DNA of 64,000 bases from Prevotella sp. (GCA_020026195.1 JAHHQW010000001.1:1-64000); one strand, 5' to 3'; counted from the first letter of the stretch, positions 1 to 9,008 are shown. Numbers and translations are program-made. The notes: generated by a model from the sequence alone, not told the origin.

Positions 1-72
1 GTAATAATCCAAAGTGAAAGAATTTATCCCCATGATTTATCTACTGAGCCAAAGAGCATTGAAATATTATAA
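1..72 (+). CDS. possible C-terminal tail of a gene cut by the window start
   Basis: Frame 1 is open from the first base to a TAA at 70-72, giving 23 residues that end in PKSIEIL. It could be the end of a plus-strand gene lying mostly outside the window. So short an open stretch can arise by chance, so this is weak. Bases 73-267 hold no recognisable gene. Confidence 0.2.
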   Translation, partial: VIIQSERIYPHDLSTEPKSIEIL

Positions 73-267
73 GAAAAGGAATAGCCTTCAGTTCGTCCTT
101 CATTCCGAAATCAAAAAACAGACTGCATGGACTGTTGAATTATACTAAGACTGCGCAAACTATTAAAAACGTGTATGGGAACCATGGGTATCGGTGTCGT
201 ATATGTGGATAACCACAAATGTATGACTTTGGGATACGTACATATATAAATACAAAGTGAGAATGAA

Positions 268-303
268 AATAAAAACGCAGTAACTTTTCTTAGTTACTGC
301 GTT
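268..303 (-). terminator. rho-independent terminator of the lipoprotein gene
   Basis: An 11-bp perfect stem (AACGCAGTAAC, 274-284, with GTTACTGCGTT, 293-303) is followed on the minus strand by a T-rich run. It lies 15 bases beyond the stop of the 318-851 gene. Confidence 0.8.
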
Positions 304-317
304 CACTTATTTAATTA

Positions 318-851
318 TTATTTTTCTAATTTCTGCATTGCCTTTGAAGGTTTTGCACTATAATATGGTCCCCAGTCAAAATCACTTACATAACGAAGAT
401 CGAATCTGATTTCCTGATTTGTACCGTCGTCCATGTATCCTCTGAAACGTGAGCCGGAAAGACTATAATCATAAATGTATACCGGAGCATAAATATTATC
501 ATCATATACGATGACTATCTCTCCACGACTGATCATCCAGTTGAATGCACAGTAATAATATCTTCCACTCGGGTCGCCAACTATTCTGTCCACCTCGTAT
601 CCCCTGCCATATGTAGCGCCATATGTAGGTTTATCAAATCTTAAGGTTGTGATGTAATCTTCACCACCTATACCCCATCTGTCTTCATAGAAAGTTCCTA
701 AATATCCTTCCCATGTACCATAAAGAGTATTGGCCTCGTCTATCGATTCCCAGTCTTCATAATGTTCAATAAAGTCATCATCGCAACCAACGAATGTAAG
801 ACCAGTAAACGAAATCAGTATAACTGTAATAAATGTTCTAATTCTATTCAT
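318..851 (-). CDS. predicted lipoprotein of unknown function
   Basis: A 177-residue protein with a lipoprotein signal peptide: NRIR basic start, hydrophobic core, lipobox ending FVGC, then an acidic DDD stretch typical of surface or outer-membrane lipoproteins in Bacteroidota. After the Cys comes a short linker and a domain rich in Tyr, Trp and Gly (TWEGYLGTF and similar strands), which suggests a small beta-sandwich or lipocalin-like fold. I do not recognise a named family. The ATG at 851 is preferred over the upstream in-frame TTG at 881, because that TTG lies inside the predicted -7 promoter box. The gene is single, with its own promoter and terminator. Confidence 0.75.
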   Translation of the reverse strand: MNRIRTFITVILISFTGLTFVGCDDDFIEHYEDWESIDEANTLYGTWEGYLGTFYEDRWGIGGEDYITTLRFDKPTYGATYGRGYEVDRIVGDPSGRYYYCAFNWMISRGEIVIVYDDNIYAPVYIYDYSLSGSRFRGYMDDGTNQEIRFDLRYVSDFDWGPYYSAKPSKAMQKLEK

Positions 852-878
852 AATAGTAATATTTTTCTTTAGCTGCTG

Positions 879-886
879 CAAATATA
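879..886 (-). promoter_or_regulatory. -7 promoter box of the lipoprotein gene
   Basis: Read on the minus strand the box is TATATTTG, matching the Bacteroidota TAnnTTTG element. A start of transcription around 872 leaves a leader of about 20 bases before the ATG at 851. Confidence 0.6.
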
Positions 887-950
887 CATATATTATTGAC
901 TTTTCAACACATCGTTATGATATTTTCAACCATAACAGCTTACATTATGT

Positions 951-2237
951 CTATTCTTCGCATTCTATCTCTCCTATCGGATATTTTGAATTCTCTTTTG
1001 CGCCCATATCCACGAGATGTTTTGCAGAAACCTGTATACCTTTGTTACCAACTACAGACGTGCGTAAATTGTCGTAAGCCTTCTGCAAATCCTGTATTTT
1101 GTCGCCATATATTTTGAAACGTTGTAGGAAGAGTCCTATCCTTCCTACAACATCGTTGGCAATGGCATACACCTTTTCATGATTTTCTGCCTGAAGTTTC
1201 TGTGTCCACATTATCTTTAAAAGCTGCAATACAGCAAACAAATTCTGTTCGCCTGTAATGAACACCTTACGTTCAAAAGCCTTACGCCACAACATTGGAT
1301 CGGCTGAAAGAGCAAGTACAAGTGCCGATTCGTTAGGTACGAACATTATGACATAATCGAGATACGACTTTGACTTAGGAATATATCTATAATATTCCTT
1401 GTCTGAAAGTTCTTCTACATGCTTTGTTATACTCTTAAGATGATTCTGAAGAGCTATCTTACGAGCAGTATCATCCTCAGCATTCATATAATCAACGAAA
1501 GCAGAAAGCGAAACCTTAGCATCCAGTATCACATCGCGCTTGTCGGGATAATGCAATACAAAGTCAGGAATCATTCGTCGTCCGGTTTCTTCGTTTTTCA
1601 ACACCATACCGTTCTCATCCTTCATAGTTTCCTGTGCATCATACTCAATACCTTTTGTAAAACCAAAATCTGACAGCAGCACTTCAAGTTTCATTTCGCC
1701 AAAGTTACCCTGCACCTTAGGACCGCTCTGCAAAGCCTCAGAAAGTCTGTCGGCCTTTGCTCCCACCCCCATTGTCGCCTCACACATAAGTTTCAGCTGT
1801 TCTTCAAGGGCAGCAGTATTTCTGTCATACGAAGCACGCGATACATCAACAGATTTCTTTACTTCGTCAATAAGAATCTTAAGGGGGGTAACGATCTCGC
1901 CTATCTGCTGACGGTTGTCACTCGACAGTTCCGAAGAACGAGTCTTAAGCATTTCCGCAGTAAGAGCCGTAATCTGCTGTTTCAGTTTTTCCATCTTAAT
2001 CTCAGAATCACGTTCGTGCCTTGCCTCAGCATCACGCATCTCTTTTTCATGACGTTCCTTAAGTTCCTCCATCTGTCTGTGCATCATCTCTATTTCAACA
2101 GTCTTGCCAGAAAGCTGACGTTCCACATTAGCCTTAGCTTCCTTCAGACTACTATTCTTTCGTTCGGCAAGCAACATACCCAGTATCAGTCCGCCCAATG
2201 CAGCAAAGATTATTAATACAACAGTCGTAATATCCAT
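951..2237 (-). CDS. rmuC: DNA recombination protein RmuC
   Basis: A 428-residue RmuC-family protein. In Escherichia coli RmuC limits inversions between short repeats; it is a predicted nuclease-fold protein held near the membrane. Residues 5-24 form one N-terminal membrane anchor, residues 25-115 are a charged coiled coil, and the conserved core follows with QGNFGE (176-181) and the PDFVLHYPDKRDVILDAKV region (from about 224), where PD and D-A-K resemble a PD-(D/E)xK nuclease core. The ATG at 2237 is chosen because the in-frame TTG at 2258 overlaps the -7 box. The gene is monocistronic and divergent from the PH-domain operon. Confidence 0.92.
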   Translation of the reverse strand: MDITTVVLIIFAALGGLILGMLLAERKNSSLKEAKANVERQLSGKTVEIEMMHRQMEELKERHEKEMRDAEARHERDSEIKMEKLKQQITALTAEMLKTRSSELSSDNRQQIGEIVTPLKILIDEVKKSVDVSRASYDRNTAALEEQLKLMCEATMGVGAKADRLSEALQSGPKVQGNFGEMKLEVLLSDFGFTKGIEYDAQETMKDENGMVLKNEETGRRMIPDFVLHYPDKRDVILDAKVSLSAFVDYMNAEDDTARKIALQNHLKSITKHVEELSDKEYYRYIPKSKSYLDYVIMFVPNESALVLALSADPMLWRKAFERKVFITGEQNLFAVLQLLKIMWTQKLQAENHEKVYAIANDVVGRIGLFLQRFKIYGDKIQDLQKAYDNLRTSVVGNKGIQVSAKHLVDMGAKENSKYPIGEIECEE

Positions 2238-2255
2238 TTCTTTTTCTTTTATATG

Positions 2256-2263
2256 CAAATATA
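2256..2263 (-). promoter_or_regulatory. -7 promoter box of rmuC
   Basis: The minus strand reads TATATTTG, a match to TAnnTTTG. The predicted transcription start near 2249 is about 12 bases upstream of the rmuC ATG. Confidence 0.6.
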
Positions 2264-2334
2264 ATATATTTAAGCCACAACGACGGAAGGCATCTTATAT
2301 TTTTGACCATTGAAAAAGTTTTAATTATCAACTC

Positions 2335-2365
2335 TTTGATATTTTTACTTTATTTATTAACTTTG
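2335..2365 (+). promoter_or_regulatory. sigma-ABfr-type promoter of the PH-dacB-mscS operon
   Basis: TTTG (2335-2338), a 19-base spacer, then TAACTTTG (2358-2365): an essentially perfect Bacteroidota -33/-7 promoter. The first ATG downstream is at 2390. Confidence 0.8.
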
Positions 2366-2389
2366 CAGTAATACATATAAAAAAACTTC

Positions 2390-2827
2390 ATGGACAGAAC
2401 ATTTCACGAAAAGGGATCATGGTCCGGATTTGCTCTCGTTATGATACTTGCAGGTTTCGTTATTCGCCTGTTCTGGTATCGCAGCAGCATTAATGCTCTC
2501 ATGGCACTTATCCTTTCAGCCTTTCTGATTATTGTCATAGATAAGATGATAAACAGTACATATACTTTTACCGATGATTTTAAACTGATAATACGTAATG
2601 GTAAATTCAGCAAGAAGACCGTCATAATGATTAATGAGATTACAAGCGCACGCATTGTAAACCTAAAAGTTTTTGGTCGCCGTTACGTACTTATTAATTA
2701 TGGTGCCGACCATGAACTTGGAATACGTCCGCAGGTTGAAGAACGTTTTCTACGAGAATTAAAGATAAGACAGAAAAAGTTAGATGAAGAACTTGAAAAT
2801 ATCAGAAACATTGCTACAGAAAACTAA
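2390..2827 (+). CDS. small membrane protein with a PH-like domain
   Basis: A 145-residue protein with two N-terminal membrane spans (about 14-30 and 36-51) followed by a soluble part (55-130) that reads like a bacterial PH domain: STYTFTDDFKLIIRNGKFSKKTVIMINEITSARIV, then FGRRYVLINYG, then a charged C-terminal helix. Function is unknown. It is the first gene behind a strong promoter, and its end overlaps the start of dacB by 44 bases, so the two are probably translationally coupled. A role near the cell envelope is an inference from the neighbouring dacB and mscS genes only. Confidence 0.7.
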   Translation: MDRTFHEKGSWSGFALVMILAGFVIRLFWYRSSINALMALILSAFLIIVIDKMINSTYTFTDDFKLIIRNGKFSKKTVIMINEITSARIVNLKVFGRRYVLINYGADHELGIRPQVEERFLRELKIRQKKLDEELENIRNIATEN

Positions 2828-4022
2828 ATTATTATTGTTTGTCACACTGCTATGTTGCACCACGTCCGTGACGGCACGTGATAACGAATATAATAAGTGG
2901 TGCGACTCGCTGAAAGTGCGTTTAGACTCCCTTTTAGAAGATGATTTGTTCCGTACATCACAGGTTGGAATTTGTATTTATGACCTTACGGAAGATGATT
3001 TAATATATAGTCATAACGAGTTGCAAACAATGCGACCGGCTTCTACACAGAAAATAATTACTGCCATCACGGCACTGAAAGTACTGGGTGCGGACCATCG
3101 TATTTACACTGATGTAAATTACACCGGAACAATTGACAGCCGTACACTTAATGGTAATATATATTTCAAAGGTAACTTTGACCCTCTGCTAAATGACAGT
3201 TCCTTAATAGAACTTACACGCAGTATTAAAGAGGCTGGTATTGACACCATCTGCGGAAACATTTTCTTAGACAAGTCGATGAAAGAGGAATTGGAATTTG
3301 GAGAAGGTTGGTGCTGGGATGATGAAAATCCTACACTCTCCCCACTTACCATAAATGCAAAAGACGAATTTCTTACCGCCATCACAACAGCATTTGAAAA
3401 TACAGGAATCTATATAAATGCTGATGCCGGTCCGGGAATATGTCCGTCAGAAGCAAAACTTATATGCCGCACTTATCACACCATAGGCGACATACTGCCA
3501 GAAATGCTTAAGGAAAGTGATAACTTCTTTGCCGAAGCCATATTCTATAATATTGCGGCATCTACAGAAAAGCCATGGGCAACATCGCGCGATGCAGTAA
3601 TGGTAATAGACAGACTTATACATCATATAGGTCATAACAAATCAGAATACCGCATTGCAGATGGTTCGGGACTGTCATTATATAATTACACAACAGCGAA
3701 AATAGAGACCGACTTTCTGCGCTATGCATACAGCAAGAAGAGAATATATACACATCTATATGAAGCTCTGCCAATAGCAGGTATTGATGGTACGCTGAAG
3801 AATAGGATGAAAATGTACAGGAACACTGCTGGTAACGTGCGTGCCAAGACAGGCTCGGTATCGTGTGTAAGTTCGCTGGCTGGTTACTGCAAGGCTTCGA
3901 ATGGTCACCAAATAGCTTTCTGCATAATTAACCAGGGAGTTCTCAAATCAAGAAAGGCACGCAATTTCCAAGACAAAGTGTGTGCTTTATTATGTGAAGG
4001 AATTAACACTGAACTAAATTAA
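2784..4022 (+). CDS. dacB: D-alanyl-D-alanine carboxypeptidase/endopeptidase, PBP4 (S13) family
   Basis: A periplasmic penicillin-binding protein that trims or cleaves peptidoglycan peptides. All three catalytic motifs are visible: SxxK (Ser87-Thr-Gln-Lys90), SDN (245-247) and KTG (355-357). A signal peptide covers about residues 12-31 (hydrophobic LLLFVTLLCC, then TARD). At 412 residues it is shorter than E. coli PBP4 (about 477), with the insert between SxxK and SDN reduced. The ATG at 2784 lies inside the end of the upstream PH-domain gene; there is no better start before the signal peptide. mscS follows after 16 bases. Confidence 0.9.
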   Translation: MKNLKISETLLQKTKLLLFVTLLCCTTSVTARDNEYNKWCDSLKVRLDSLLEDDLFRTSQVGICIYDLTEDDLIYSHNELQTMRPASTQKIITAITALKVLGADHRIYTDVNYTGTIDSRTLNGNIYFKGNFDPLLNDSSLIELTRSIKEAGIDTICGNIFLDKSMKEELEFGEGWCWDDENPTLSPLTINAKDEFLTAITTAFENTGIYINADAGPGICPSEAKLICRTYHTIGDILPEMLKESDNFFAEAIFYNIAASTEKPWATSRDAVMVIDRLIHHIGHNKSEYRIADGSGLSLYNYTTAKIETDFLRYAYSKKRIYTHLYEALPIAGIDGTLKNRMKMYRNTAGNVRAKTGSVSCVSSLAGYCKASNGHQIAFCIINQGVLKSRKARNFQDKVCALLCEGINTELN

Positions 4023-4038
4023 AAATATAATAAAAATT

Positions 4039-5226
4039 ATGGATGTAATAAAAATCAACGTCGAACAACTTGTGAACGCAATGGGACTCACAGGTTCATA
4101 TTTTCAGATTGTGGAACACATCATTCTTGTTGCCATAACCGCGATTCTTGCATGGGGCTCGGAATATGTATGCCGAAAACTTCTCACTCCTACCATTCTG
4201 CGACTAACGAACAGAGTTGGATTTAAGTGGAGCGACATCATATTCAATATGGATATGCTCAAGGCGGCCTGCCGTATAATCCCTGCAATTGTTGTGTGGA
4301 AACTTCTTCCGGTGGCATTCAATTCTTTTGATACAGTAATGATCATACTGGAACGCCTGACTGCAATATACATAACTATAATGTCTGCACGTCTGGGTAT
4401 TGTGTTTGTAAACTCGTTCAAACTTGTAGAACACAATGTTTCGCCATATATACAGCAGTACATTAAATCATCGCTCGGTGTATTTAAGATTATCGTGATA
4501 TTCATTGCTACCATCATTACGGTGGCAATCCTGATAGACAAAAACCCTTCTACTTTGTTTGCCGGACTGGGTGCTACATCGGCCGTATTGATGTTGGTGT
4601 TCAAGGACACTATCACCGGACTGGTTGCCGGAATCCGTCTTACAAGTAATAACATGATTAAGAAAGGTGACTGGATTACCGTGCCTTCTGCAGGTGCTGA
4701 TGGTAACGTTATAGACATTACACTTTCAACCGTTAAGGTGCAGAACTTCGATAACACAATCGTAACTGTATCACCACAGAGTCTGATGAACGATTCGTTC
4801 AAGAACTGGAAAGGTATGCAGGAAGGCGGCGGACGTAAGGTTGAGATAAACGTATTCTACGATTTCAACAGCATTCGTATCGCCGATGATGATTTGAAAA
4901 AGAAAATTGCAGAGAAAGGCTATATGTCTATGGACGATATGAAAGGTGATGTGGTAAACCTGACTCTGTTCCGTCATTATTGCGAAAATTATCTCAGAAA
5001 GTCTGAATTGGTAAATACAGACATGGATCTAATGGTTCGTCAGCGCGATATCGTTCCGGGCTGCGGTCTTAAGGTTCAGTTCTATTTCTTCCTGAAGTGT
5101 AAGACTTGGGCTGTATGGGAGAATCAGTGGGCTGAAATCATGGAATATTTCTACGCTATCTCAAGCGACTTCGGTCTGAATATCTACCAGCAGTTCCCAA
5201 AACAGGGTAAGAAGACTGAAATATAA
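4039..5226 (+). CDS. mechanosensitive ion channel, MscS family (YbdG-like)
   Basis: A 395-residue inner-membrane protein. Several N-terminal spans are followed by the conserved MscS pore helix and beta domain: ILIDKNPSTLFAGLGATSAVLMLVFKDTITGLVAGIRL, then MIKKGDWITVPSAGADGNVIDITLSTVKVQNFDNTIVTVSP. Length and the C-terminal part match the YbdG/MscM branch rather than compact MscS. It would open under membrane tension and protect against osmotic downshock. It is the last gene of the operon, consistent with an envelope theme with dacB. Confidence 0.88.
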   Translation: MDVIKINVEQLVNAMGLTGSYFQIVEHIILVAITAILAWGSEYVCRKLLTPTILRLTNRVGFKWSDIIFNMDMLKAACRIIPAIVVWKLLPVAFNSFDTVMIILERLTAIYITIMSARLGIVFVNSFKLVEHNVSPYIQQYIKSSLGVFKIIVIFIATIITVAILIDKNPSTLFAGLGATSAVLMLVFKDTITGLVAGIRLTSNNMIKKGDWITVPSAGADGNVIDITLSTVKVQNFDNTIVTVSPQSLMNDSFKNWKGMQEGGGRKVEINVFYDFNSIRIADDDLKKKIAEKGYMSMDDMKGDVVNLTLFRHYCENYLRKSELVNTDMDLMVRQRDIVPGCGLKVQFYFFLKCKTWAVWENQWAEIMEYFYAISSDFGLNIYQQFPKQGKKTEI

Positions 5227-5250
5227 TTTATTATAAGCATAAAAAACAAA

Positions 5251-5285
5251 TACCGGCATGAGAATAACTTCATGCCGGTATTTTT
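5251..5285. terminator. bidirectional terminator between mscS and the EFR1 gene
   Basis: A 10-bp perfect stem (TACCGGCATG, 5251-5260, with CATGCCGGTA, 5271-5280) is followed by TTTTT on the plus strand. On the minus strand it is followed by a T-rich run too, so it can serve both convergent genes. Confidence 0.85.
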
Positions 5286-5298
5286 ATATTATATAATC

Positions 5299-6072
5299 TT
5301 ATTTTCTTTCAGCAAAGAACATCTCTGGTTCTTTTCGTTCTGCATTTGCCTGTGCGAAGCCTATTGATGCAGCATCGTACATATCTCCTTCAAAATGGCG
5401 ACCATTGTTAGGACATACAGTGATGCATCTTCCACATGTAATACATAATGATGTATCCACCACAGACGCATCGGTAAAAGATATGGCACCCACGGGACAC
5501 ATTCGCGCACATGTTCCGCAGTTATTACAATCTTCATTTGGAACAGGACAGAACGGAACGTGCTTATGCGGACAATAGTTATCCTCTTCATTACCTGGCA
5601 GTTCTATATGTTTTGTCTCAACATTCAGCAAATCCCCTATTCGTTCAGAAAACTGTTTTATCTTCTCTATATCATCTGCATCGGGACGTTCTGTCGCAAC
5701 CATAGGGAATATACAGTGACGACCTATAAATGCAGCCGATGCAATAGTCTTGAATCCTTTGCGTTCTACCATACGGGTAAGTTCAATGAGTGAATCATCA
5801 AATGCTCGGTTGCCATAAACAACAATGGTTACAGCCTTCGCTCCAGCAGTACGAAACTTACTAATGTTACGTGCTGCCTGTTCCGGAATTCGTCCGCAAT
5901 ATACAGGTGCTCCTACAACCAACAGGTCGTCCTGCGATATCTCTACGTCATGTTCAGGACATTTGTTCGTAACATCGTACTCTGTCACGTCACCACCCAG
6001 ATACTCAGCCACACCGCGACACACCTTCTGCGTGGTGCGTGTGGCACTAAAATAAACTACATGTATTTTCAT
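5299..6072 (-). CDS. EFR1-type flavodoxin-ferredoxin fusion protein
   Basis: A 257-residue cytoplasmic redox protein. The N-terminus is flavodoxin-like (VVYFSATRTTQKVCRGVAEYL, an FMN phosphate loop, then VVGAPVYCGRIP). The C-terminus has two [4Fe-4S] motifs, Cys182/185/188/192 followed by Pro and Cys210/213/216/220 followed by Pro. This is the layout of EFR1-family 'ferrodoxins'. Electron partners are not evident from the neighbours. The ATG at 6072 is preferred over an in-frame TTG at 6096, which lies in the -7 box. It is monocistronic. Confidence 0.85.
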   Translation of the reverse strand: MKIHVVYFSATRTTQKVCRGVAEYLGGDVTEYDVTNKCPEHDVEISQDDLLVVGAPVYCGRIPEQAARNISKFRTAGAKAVTIVVYGNRAFDDSLIELTRMVERKGFKTIASAAFIGRHCIFPMVATERPDADDIEKIKQFSERIGDLLNVETKHIELPGNEEDNYCPHKHVPFCPVPNEDCNNCGTCARMCPVGAISFTDASVVDTSLCITCGRCITVCPNNGRHFEGDMYDAASIGFAQANAERKEPEMFFAERK

Positions 6073-6093
6073 CTTTCTACCCTTAAGCCTCAG

Positions 6094-6101
6094 CAAAAAT
6101 A
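6094..6101 (-). promoter_or_regulatory. -7 promoter box of the EFR1 gene
   Basis: The minus strand reads TATTTTTG, matching TAnnTTTG. The transcription start is expected near 6087, 15 bases before the ATG. Confidence 0.55.
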
Positions 6102-6743
6102 GTATTATTTATTGATAAATACGAATGTTAGAGATTAAATGTATAAACCATAACGACTAAAGCATAGCTAATAACGTAAGAATGTTCTAACTCTTTATAC
6201 GGACATACTTATAATTGGTTATTTATTCAATATGCTCATAAACATTATGATATAAGAAATATTTACATATACCGACGTTCATAAATCCTAAGGAAGTCTT
6301 TGTCCATAGTAAACTGCACTTATATTTATCAATATAAGTATTTTAAAATATTATGTTTTCTTGAATGAACAAATCAGACAGACATTAATACCTGCTACTT
6401 CTTTTTAAAATTTATATATCACTCACCACACACAGACATTAATGGACTTTCATCAGAATACTTTTTTTACATATTGTTCTTAAATAACATGATGTATTCT
6501 TTCTGTTTATCAGCAAGTTATACATTTCGCTTCAATAATCATATATAAGATATCAGAAAGCGTAATACAAACGAAGTTTATTCTACAGATAAAAAAGAGG
6601 AAGTGTAATTTATGACGTAAATATAAATTTCAAGACATAATAACAGAAAAGTCTAAGAAGAATGGCATTTACAAAATGTCTATAAAAGAGATTGTAAATT
6701 AACTGTATTTCAAGGTACAAAAAATGCACAAAAAAATAAGGTT
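6102..6743. other. AT-rich intergenic stretch without a recognisable gene
   Basis: About 640 bases of AT-rich sequence with stops in all frames and no credible coding region. The short string CAGACATTAAT occurs twice (6379-6389 and 6433-6443). No known RNA or mobile-element end was recognised. Confidence 0.5.
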
Positions 6744-6776
6744 AAAAAAAACAGATTGTCTCACGACAACCAATCT
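6744..6776 (-). terminator. rho-independent terminator with a GTGA tetraloop
   Basis: On the minus strand a TTGTC-GTGA-GACAA hairpin, flanked by AGA/TCT pairing, is followed by TGTTTTTTTT. It can end the DUF3256 transcript and the candidate small RNA. An outer inverted pair, TAAGGTTAA/TTAACCTTA, surrounds it. Confidence 0.75.
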
Positions 6777-6811
6777 TTATTAACCTTAATAATCTAATAC
6801 CATGAAAAACA
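6744..6811 (-). ncRNA. candidate small RNA of about 67 nt
   Basis: On the minus strand a -7 box TACCTTTG (6817-6824) is followed after about 65 bases by a hairpin and T-run (6744-6776), with no open reading frame between. Transcription from near 6810 would give a short RNA ending in the terminator hairpin. The upstream gene at 6880-7509 reads in the same direction and lacks another terminator, so the same hairpin may also end its mRNA. The -33 box is weak. This is inference from promoter and terminator spacing. Confidence 0.35.
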
Positions 6812-6879
6812 CGATGCAAAGGTAATGCTTATACACGAGAATAAAAGAAAAGCACACCTAAAAATGCATACATATAACA

Positions 6880-7509
6880 TTATTTATATTTTCCATTTAT
6901 CCATTTAAATGTTTTTTGCTTAATTACCGGCTTTAGTTCAGTTTTTTCTTCGTCGGAAAGCATTGGAGCAAAAGGGGTAAGTTTTATGACGTTGCCCTCG
7001 TCATAAAGTTCTGCACGTACCAGCATAGGGTCGAAATATAGTTTAAGACGCTCAAAACGTTCTTCGCTCATATCCTCTGGCTTTACCACAAGTGCGTCGA
7101 AGATTTTTTCATCAGACGGCATCTTCTTACTATGTATTGTTCCATACATCCACGAAGACTTTAACTGCCAGTCGGTATCGTAAAAGCTAACCTCGCTGTT
7201 CTTATCGGCATAAGTACTGCATACTATGATGACATCATCTGAAAGCATCATCTGAACATCAAGGTTGGAACTTTTAAAGGCTATAAAATTATCTGTCACC
7301 TTATTTACCATAACAGAATCGCCAAATATCGTTTTAACGCCGCTATAATAAGGCACTGCATCTGTTTTATCGAACATTATGTTACGGCTTACCGAATCAA
7401 TATTCTGAAAGAGTGATGCTGGAGACGATTTAAAATAGTCTTTTATGTTCTGAGCATCTGCGGTCATTGACAGTGCGGCAGATACTAATAATAAATACAA
7501 ACTCTTCAT
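6880..7509 (-). CDS. exported DUF3256-family protein
   Basis: A 209-residue protein with an N-terminal signal peptide (SLYLLLVSAALSMTADAQ). The mature part begins NIKDYFKSSPASLFQNIDSVSRNIMFD and ends KQKTFKWINGKYK. I read it as DUF3256, a Bacteroidales family of unknown function. It starts 3 bases after the stop of the DUF3078 gene, so the two are one operon and may act together in the periplasm or at the outer membrane. No catalytic motif is visible. Confidence 0.72.
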   Translation of the reverse strand: MKSLYLLLVSAALSMTADAQNIKDYFKSSPASLFQNIDSVSRNIMFDKTDAVPYYSGVKTIFGDSVMVNKVTDNFIAFKSSNLDVQMMLSDDVIIVCSTYADKNSEVSFYDTDWQLKSSWMYGTIHSKKMPSDEKIFDALVVKPEDMSEERFERLKLYFDPMLVRAELYDEGNVIKLTPFAPMLSDEEKTELKPVIKQKTFKWINGKYK

Positions 7510-7512
7510 GAC

Positions 7513-8871
7513 CTAAAACTCATAAGAAAAACCTAATGATGCAAACTCCTGGAACTGCCAGTAACTATGCGAAGCACTGCGCTGTGCACCATCGTCGAAT
7601 CGAGGATATACAAATACCTTTGTAGATATGTATCTGTTGAAATTAAAGGTAAATGTATTTTCCCATTCAAACTCAGTACGCTTGTAAGTGGTATATCCGT
7701 ACAGACGTGCCTGCCATGAGAAATTATTAAGTATTTTCCACTTCAGATCACATACGAACTCAGAACCGATATCATGCTTTACATGTTCGTTCTCATCAAT
7801 ACCGAAACGGGTAGCAAGCGACTTGTCACGTACATATCTTAAATTATAAGCAATCGGAGCAAGATGTATGTTACCTGTAAGCTTATTGTCCTTAGTGTCC
7901 ACCTGATAGTCCATACCGAGAGAGAGGTTGATATTCAGCGGAGTCATGAAATCAGAATAGACCTCAGGATCGTTCTCTTTGTAACGCTTCGTAAACTGTG
8001 TCGTTGCTATCATCTGCACAGTGTAGTACCATTTGTTGACAGCCTGAAGACCTACTTTACTGGTTAAACGTATAAGGTCCTCGCTTGTCTTGTAAGAATG
8101 CAGCGTATCTCCATTTGTTGTCTGGAAACCAAGTTTCAATTCAAGTTTGTTATCCCACTTGAAACGACTCTTGTTGTTATAGTTCATCTCAAACACAGCA
8201 CTTCCGACCATAGAATAGCTGTCCTCGCCGCCCTTATACCAGTTACTCGACACATAGTTCTGAAGGAACTGTAAGTAAGCATCACCTTTAAAACTCCAAA
8301 AGTTTGGTCTTGTAACCACAATATCCATCGGAGCTACTCCTGGATCTTCAGGCAGAGGTGCAACCTTATCCACCAAATCAACGTTATGCTTAATAGGCTT
8401 CTTTATCTTATTGCGAATACTTCCTACACTTTCAAGACGACTCTCATTATTGACAATAAGGTCAGGACGAGAGAGATAAAGATTCATCATTGCATTATCC
8501 ACCTCATCAAGAACATCATCCTTTCCACGTTCCGAATTGTTGATACGCAGTCGCTTAGCGGCAGCAGAATGATAGAATGTGGCAGGTATAAACAGACGGT
8601 ACATACGTGGATCTCTGTCAGTTATTCCTAATGATTTTTTCAAAGCATTGATAGAATCAAGCTGACGATCATAGTCGCGTAGTTTATACATATATTCTCT
8701 TATCAGCGCACTACTGTCGTTACGCGCCTTAAGCTTCAAAGAAGACACTTTCCTTAAAATATTCCCTGTAGAAGACTTCTTAGCAGTGTCCGCTGTGACA
8801 TTTTTGGCCATAACACTTCCAGCTGACATTACTACAGCAACTAAAAATGATAAAATATATCTGAGATACAT
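7513..8871 (-). CDS. DUF3078 protein, predicted outer-membrane beta-barrel
   Basis: A 452-residue protein with a signal peptide (YILSFLVAVVMSAGSVMA). The N-terminal third is helical and charged. From about residue 205 comes the DUF3078 signature, NYVSSNWYKGGEDSYSMVGSAVFEMNYNN, followed by alternating amphipathic strands and a C-terminal aromatic residue (SLGFSYEF), as in outer-membrane barrels. Function is unknown. The ATG at 8871 is chosen because the in-frame ATG at 8895 would lie upstream of or at the predicted transcription start. It is first in a two-gene operon with DUF3256. Confidence 0.78.
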   Translation of the reverse strand: MYLRYILSFLVAVVMSAGSVMAKNVTADTAKKSSTGNILRKVSSLKLKARNDSSALIREYMYKLRDYDRQLDSINALKKSLGITDRDPRMYRLFIPATFYHSAAAKRLRINNSERGKDDVLDEVDNAMMNLYLSRPDLIVNNESRLESVGSIRNKIKKPIKHNVDLVDKVAPLPEDPGVAPMDIVVTRPNFWSFKGDAYLQFLQNYVSSNWYKGGEDSYSMVGSAVFEMNYNNKSRFKWDNKLELKLGFQTTNGDTLHSYKTSEDLIRLTSKVGLQAVNKWYYTVQMIATTQFTKRYKENDPEVYSDFMTPLNINLSLGMDYQVDTKDNKLTGNIHLAPIAYNLRYVRDKSLATRFGIDENEHVKHDIGSEFVCDLKWKILNNFSWQARLYGYTTYKRTEFEWENTFTFNFNRYISTKVFVYPRFDDGAQRSASHSYWQFQEFASLGFSYEF

Positions 8872-8896
8872 ATTTTTATGTTTAATTAAACGCATG

Positions 8897-8904
8897 CAAA
8901 GTTA
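8897..8904 (-). promoter_or_regulatory. -7 promoter box of the DUF3078-DUF3256 operon
   Basis: The minus strand reads TAACTTTG followed by C, a strong Bacteroidota -7 element. It places the transcript start near 8890 and so decides for the ATG at 8871. Confidence 0.65.
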
Positions 8905-9008
8905 GATAAAAAAAACGAGAGATAAAAACATCTGTAAAATAATATCATTTTCACTGCCCCATACCCTATATTAATACGTTTTTATTTTACCATATCCGAT
9001 TTTTTGTT

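Noticed and set aside
852..881. Extension of the first lipoprotein to a TTG start at 881
   Set aside because: The TTG is inside the -7 promoter box, and the extension would put polar residues before a normal lipoprotein signal peptide.
4104..4802. A 232-codon minus-strand frame inside the MscS gene
   Set aside because: It is antisense to conserved MscS coding sequence, and its composition follows from reverse reading of codons; no family feature.
6801..6824. A seven-codon plus-strand mini-ORF (MKNTMQR) as a leader peptide
   Set aside because: No plus-strand gene or promoter follows; its bases are better explained as the minus-strand -7 box and small-RNA 5' end.
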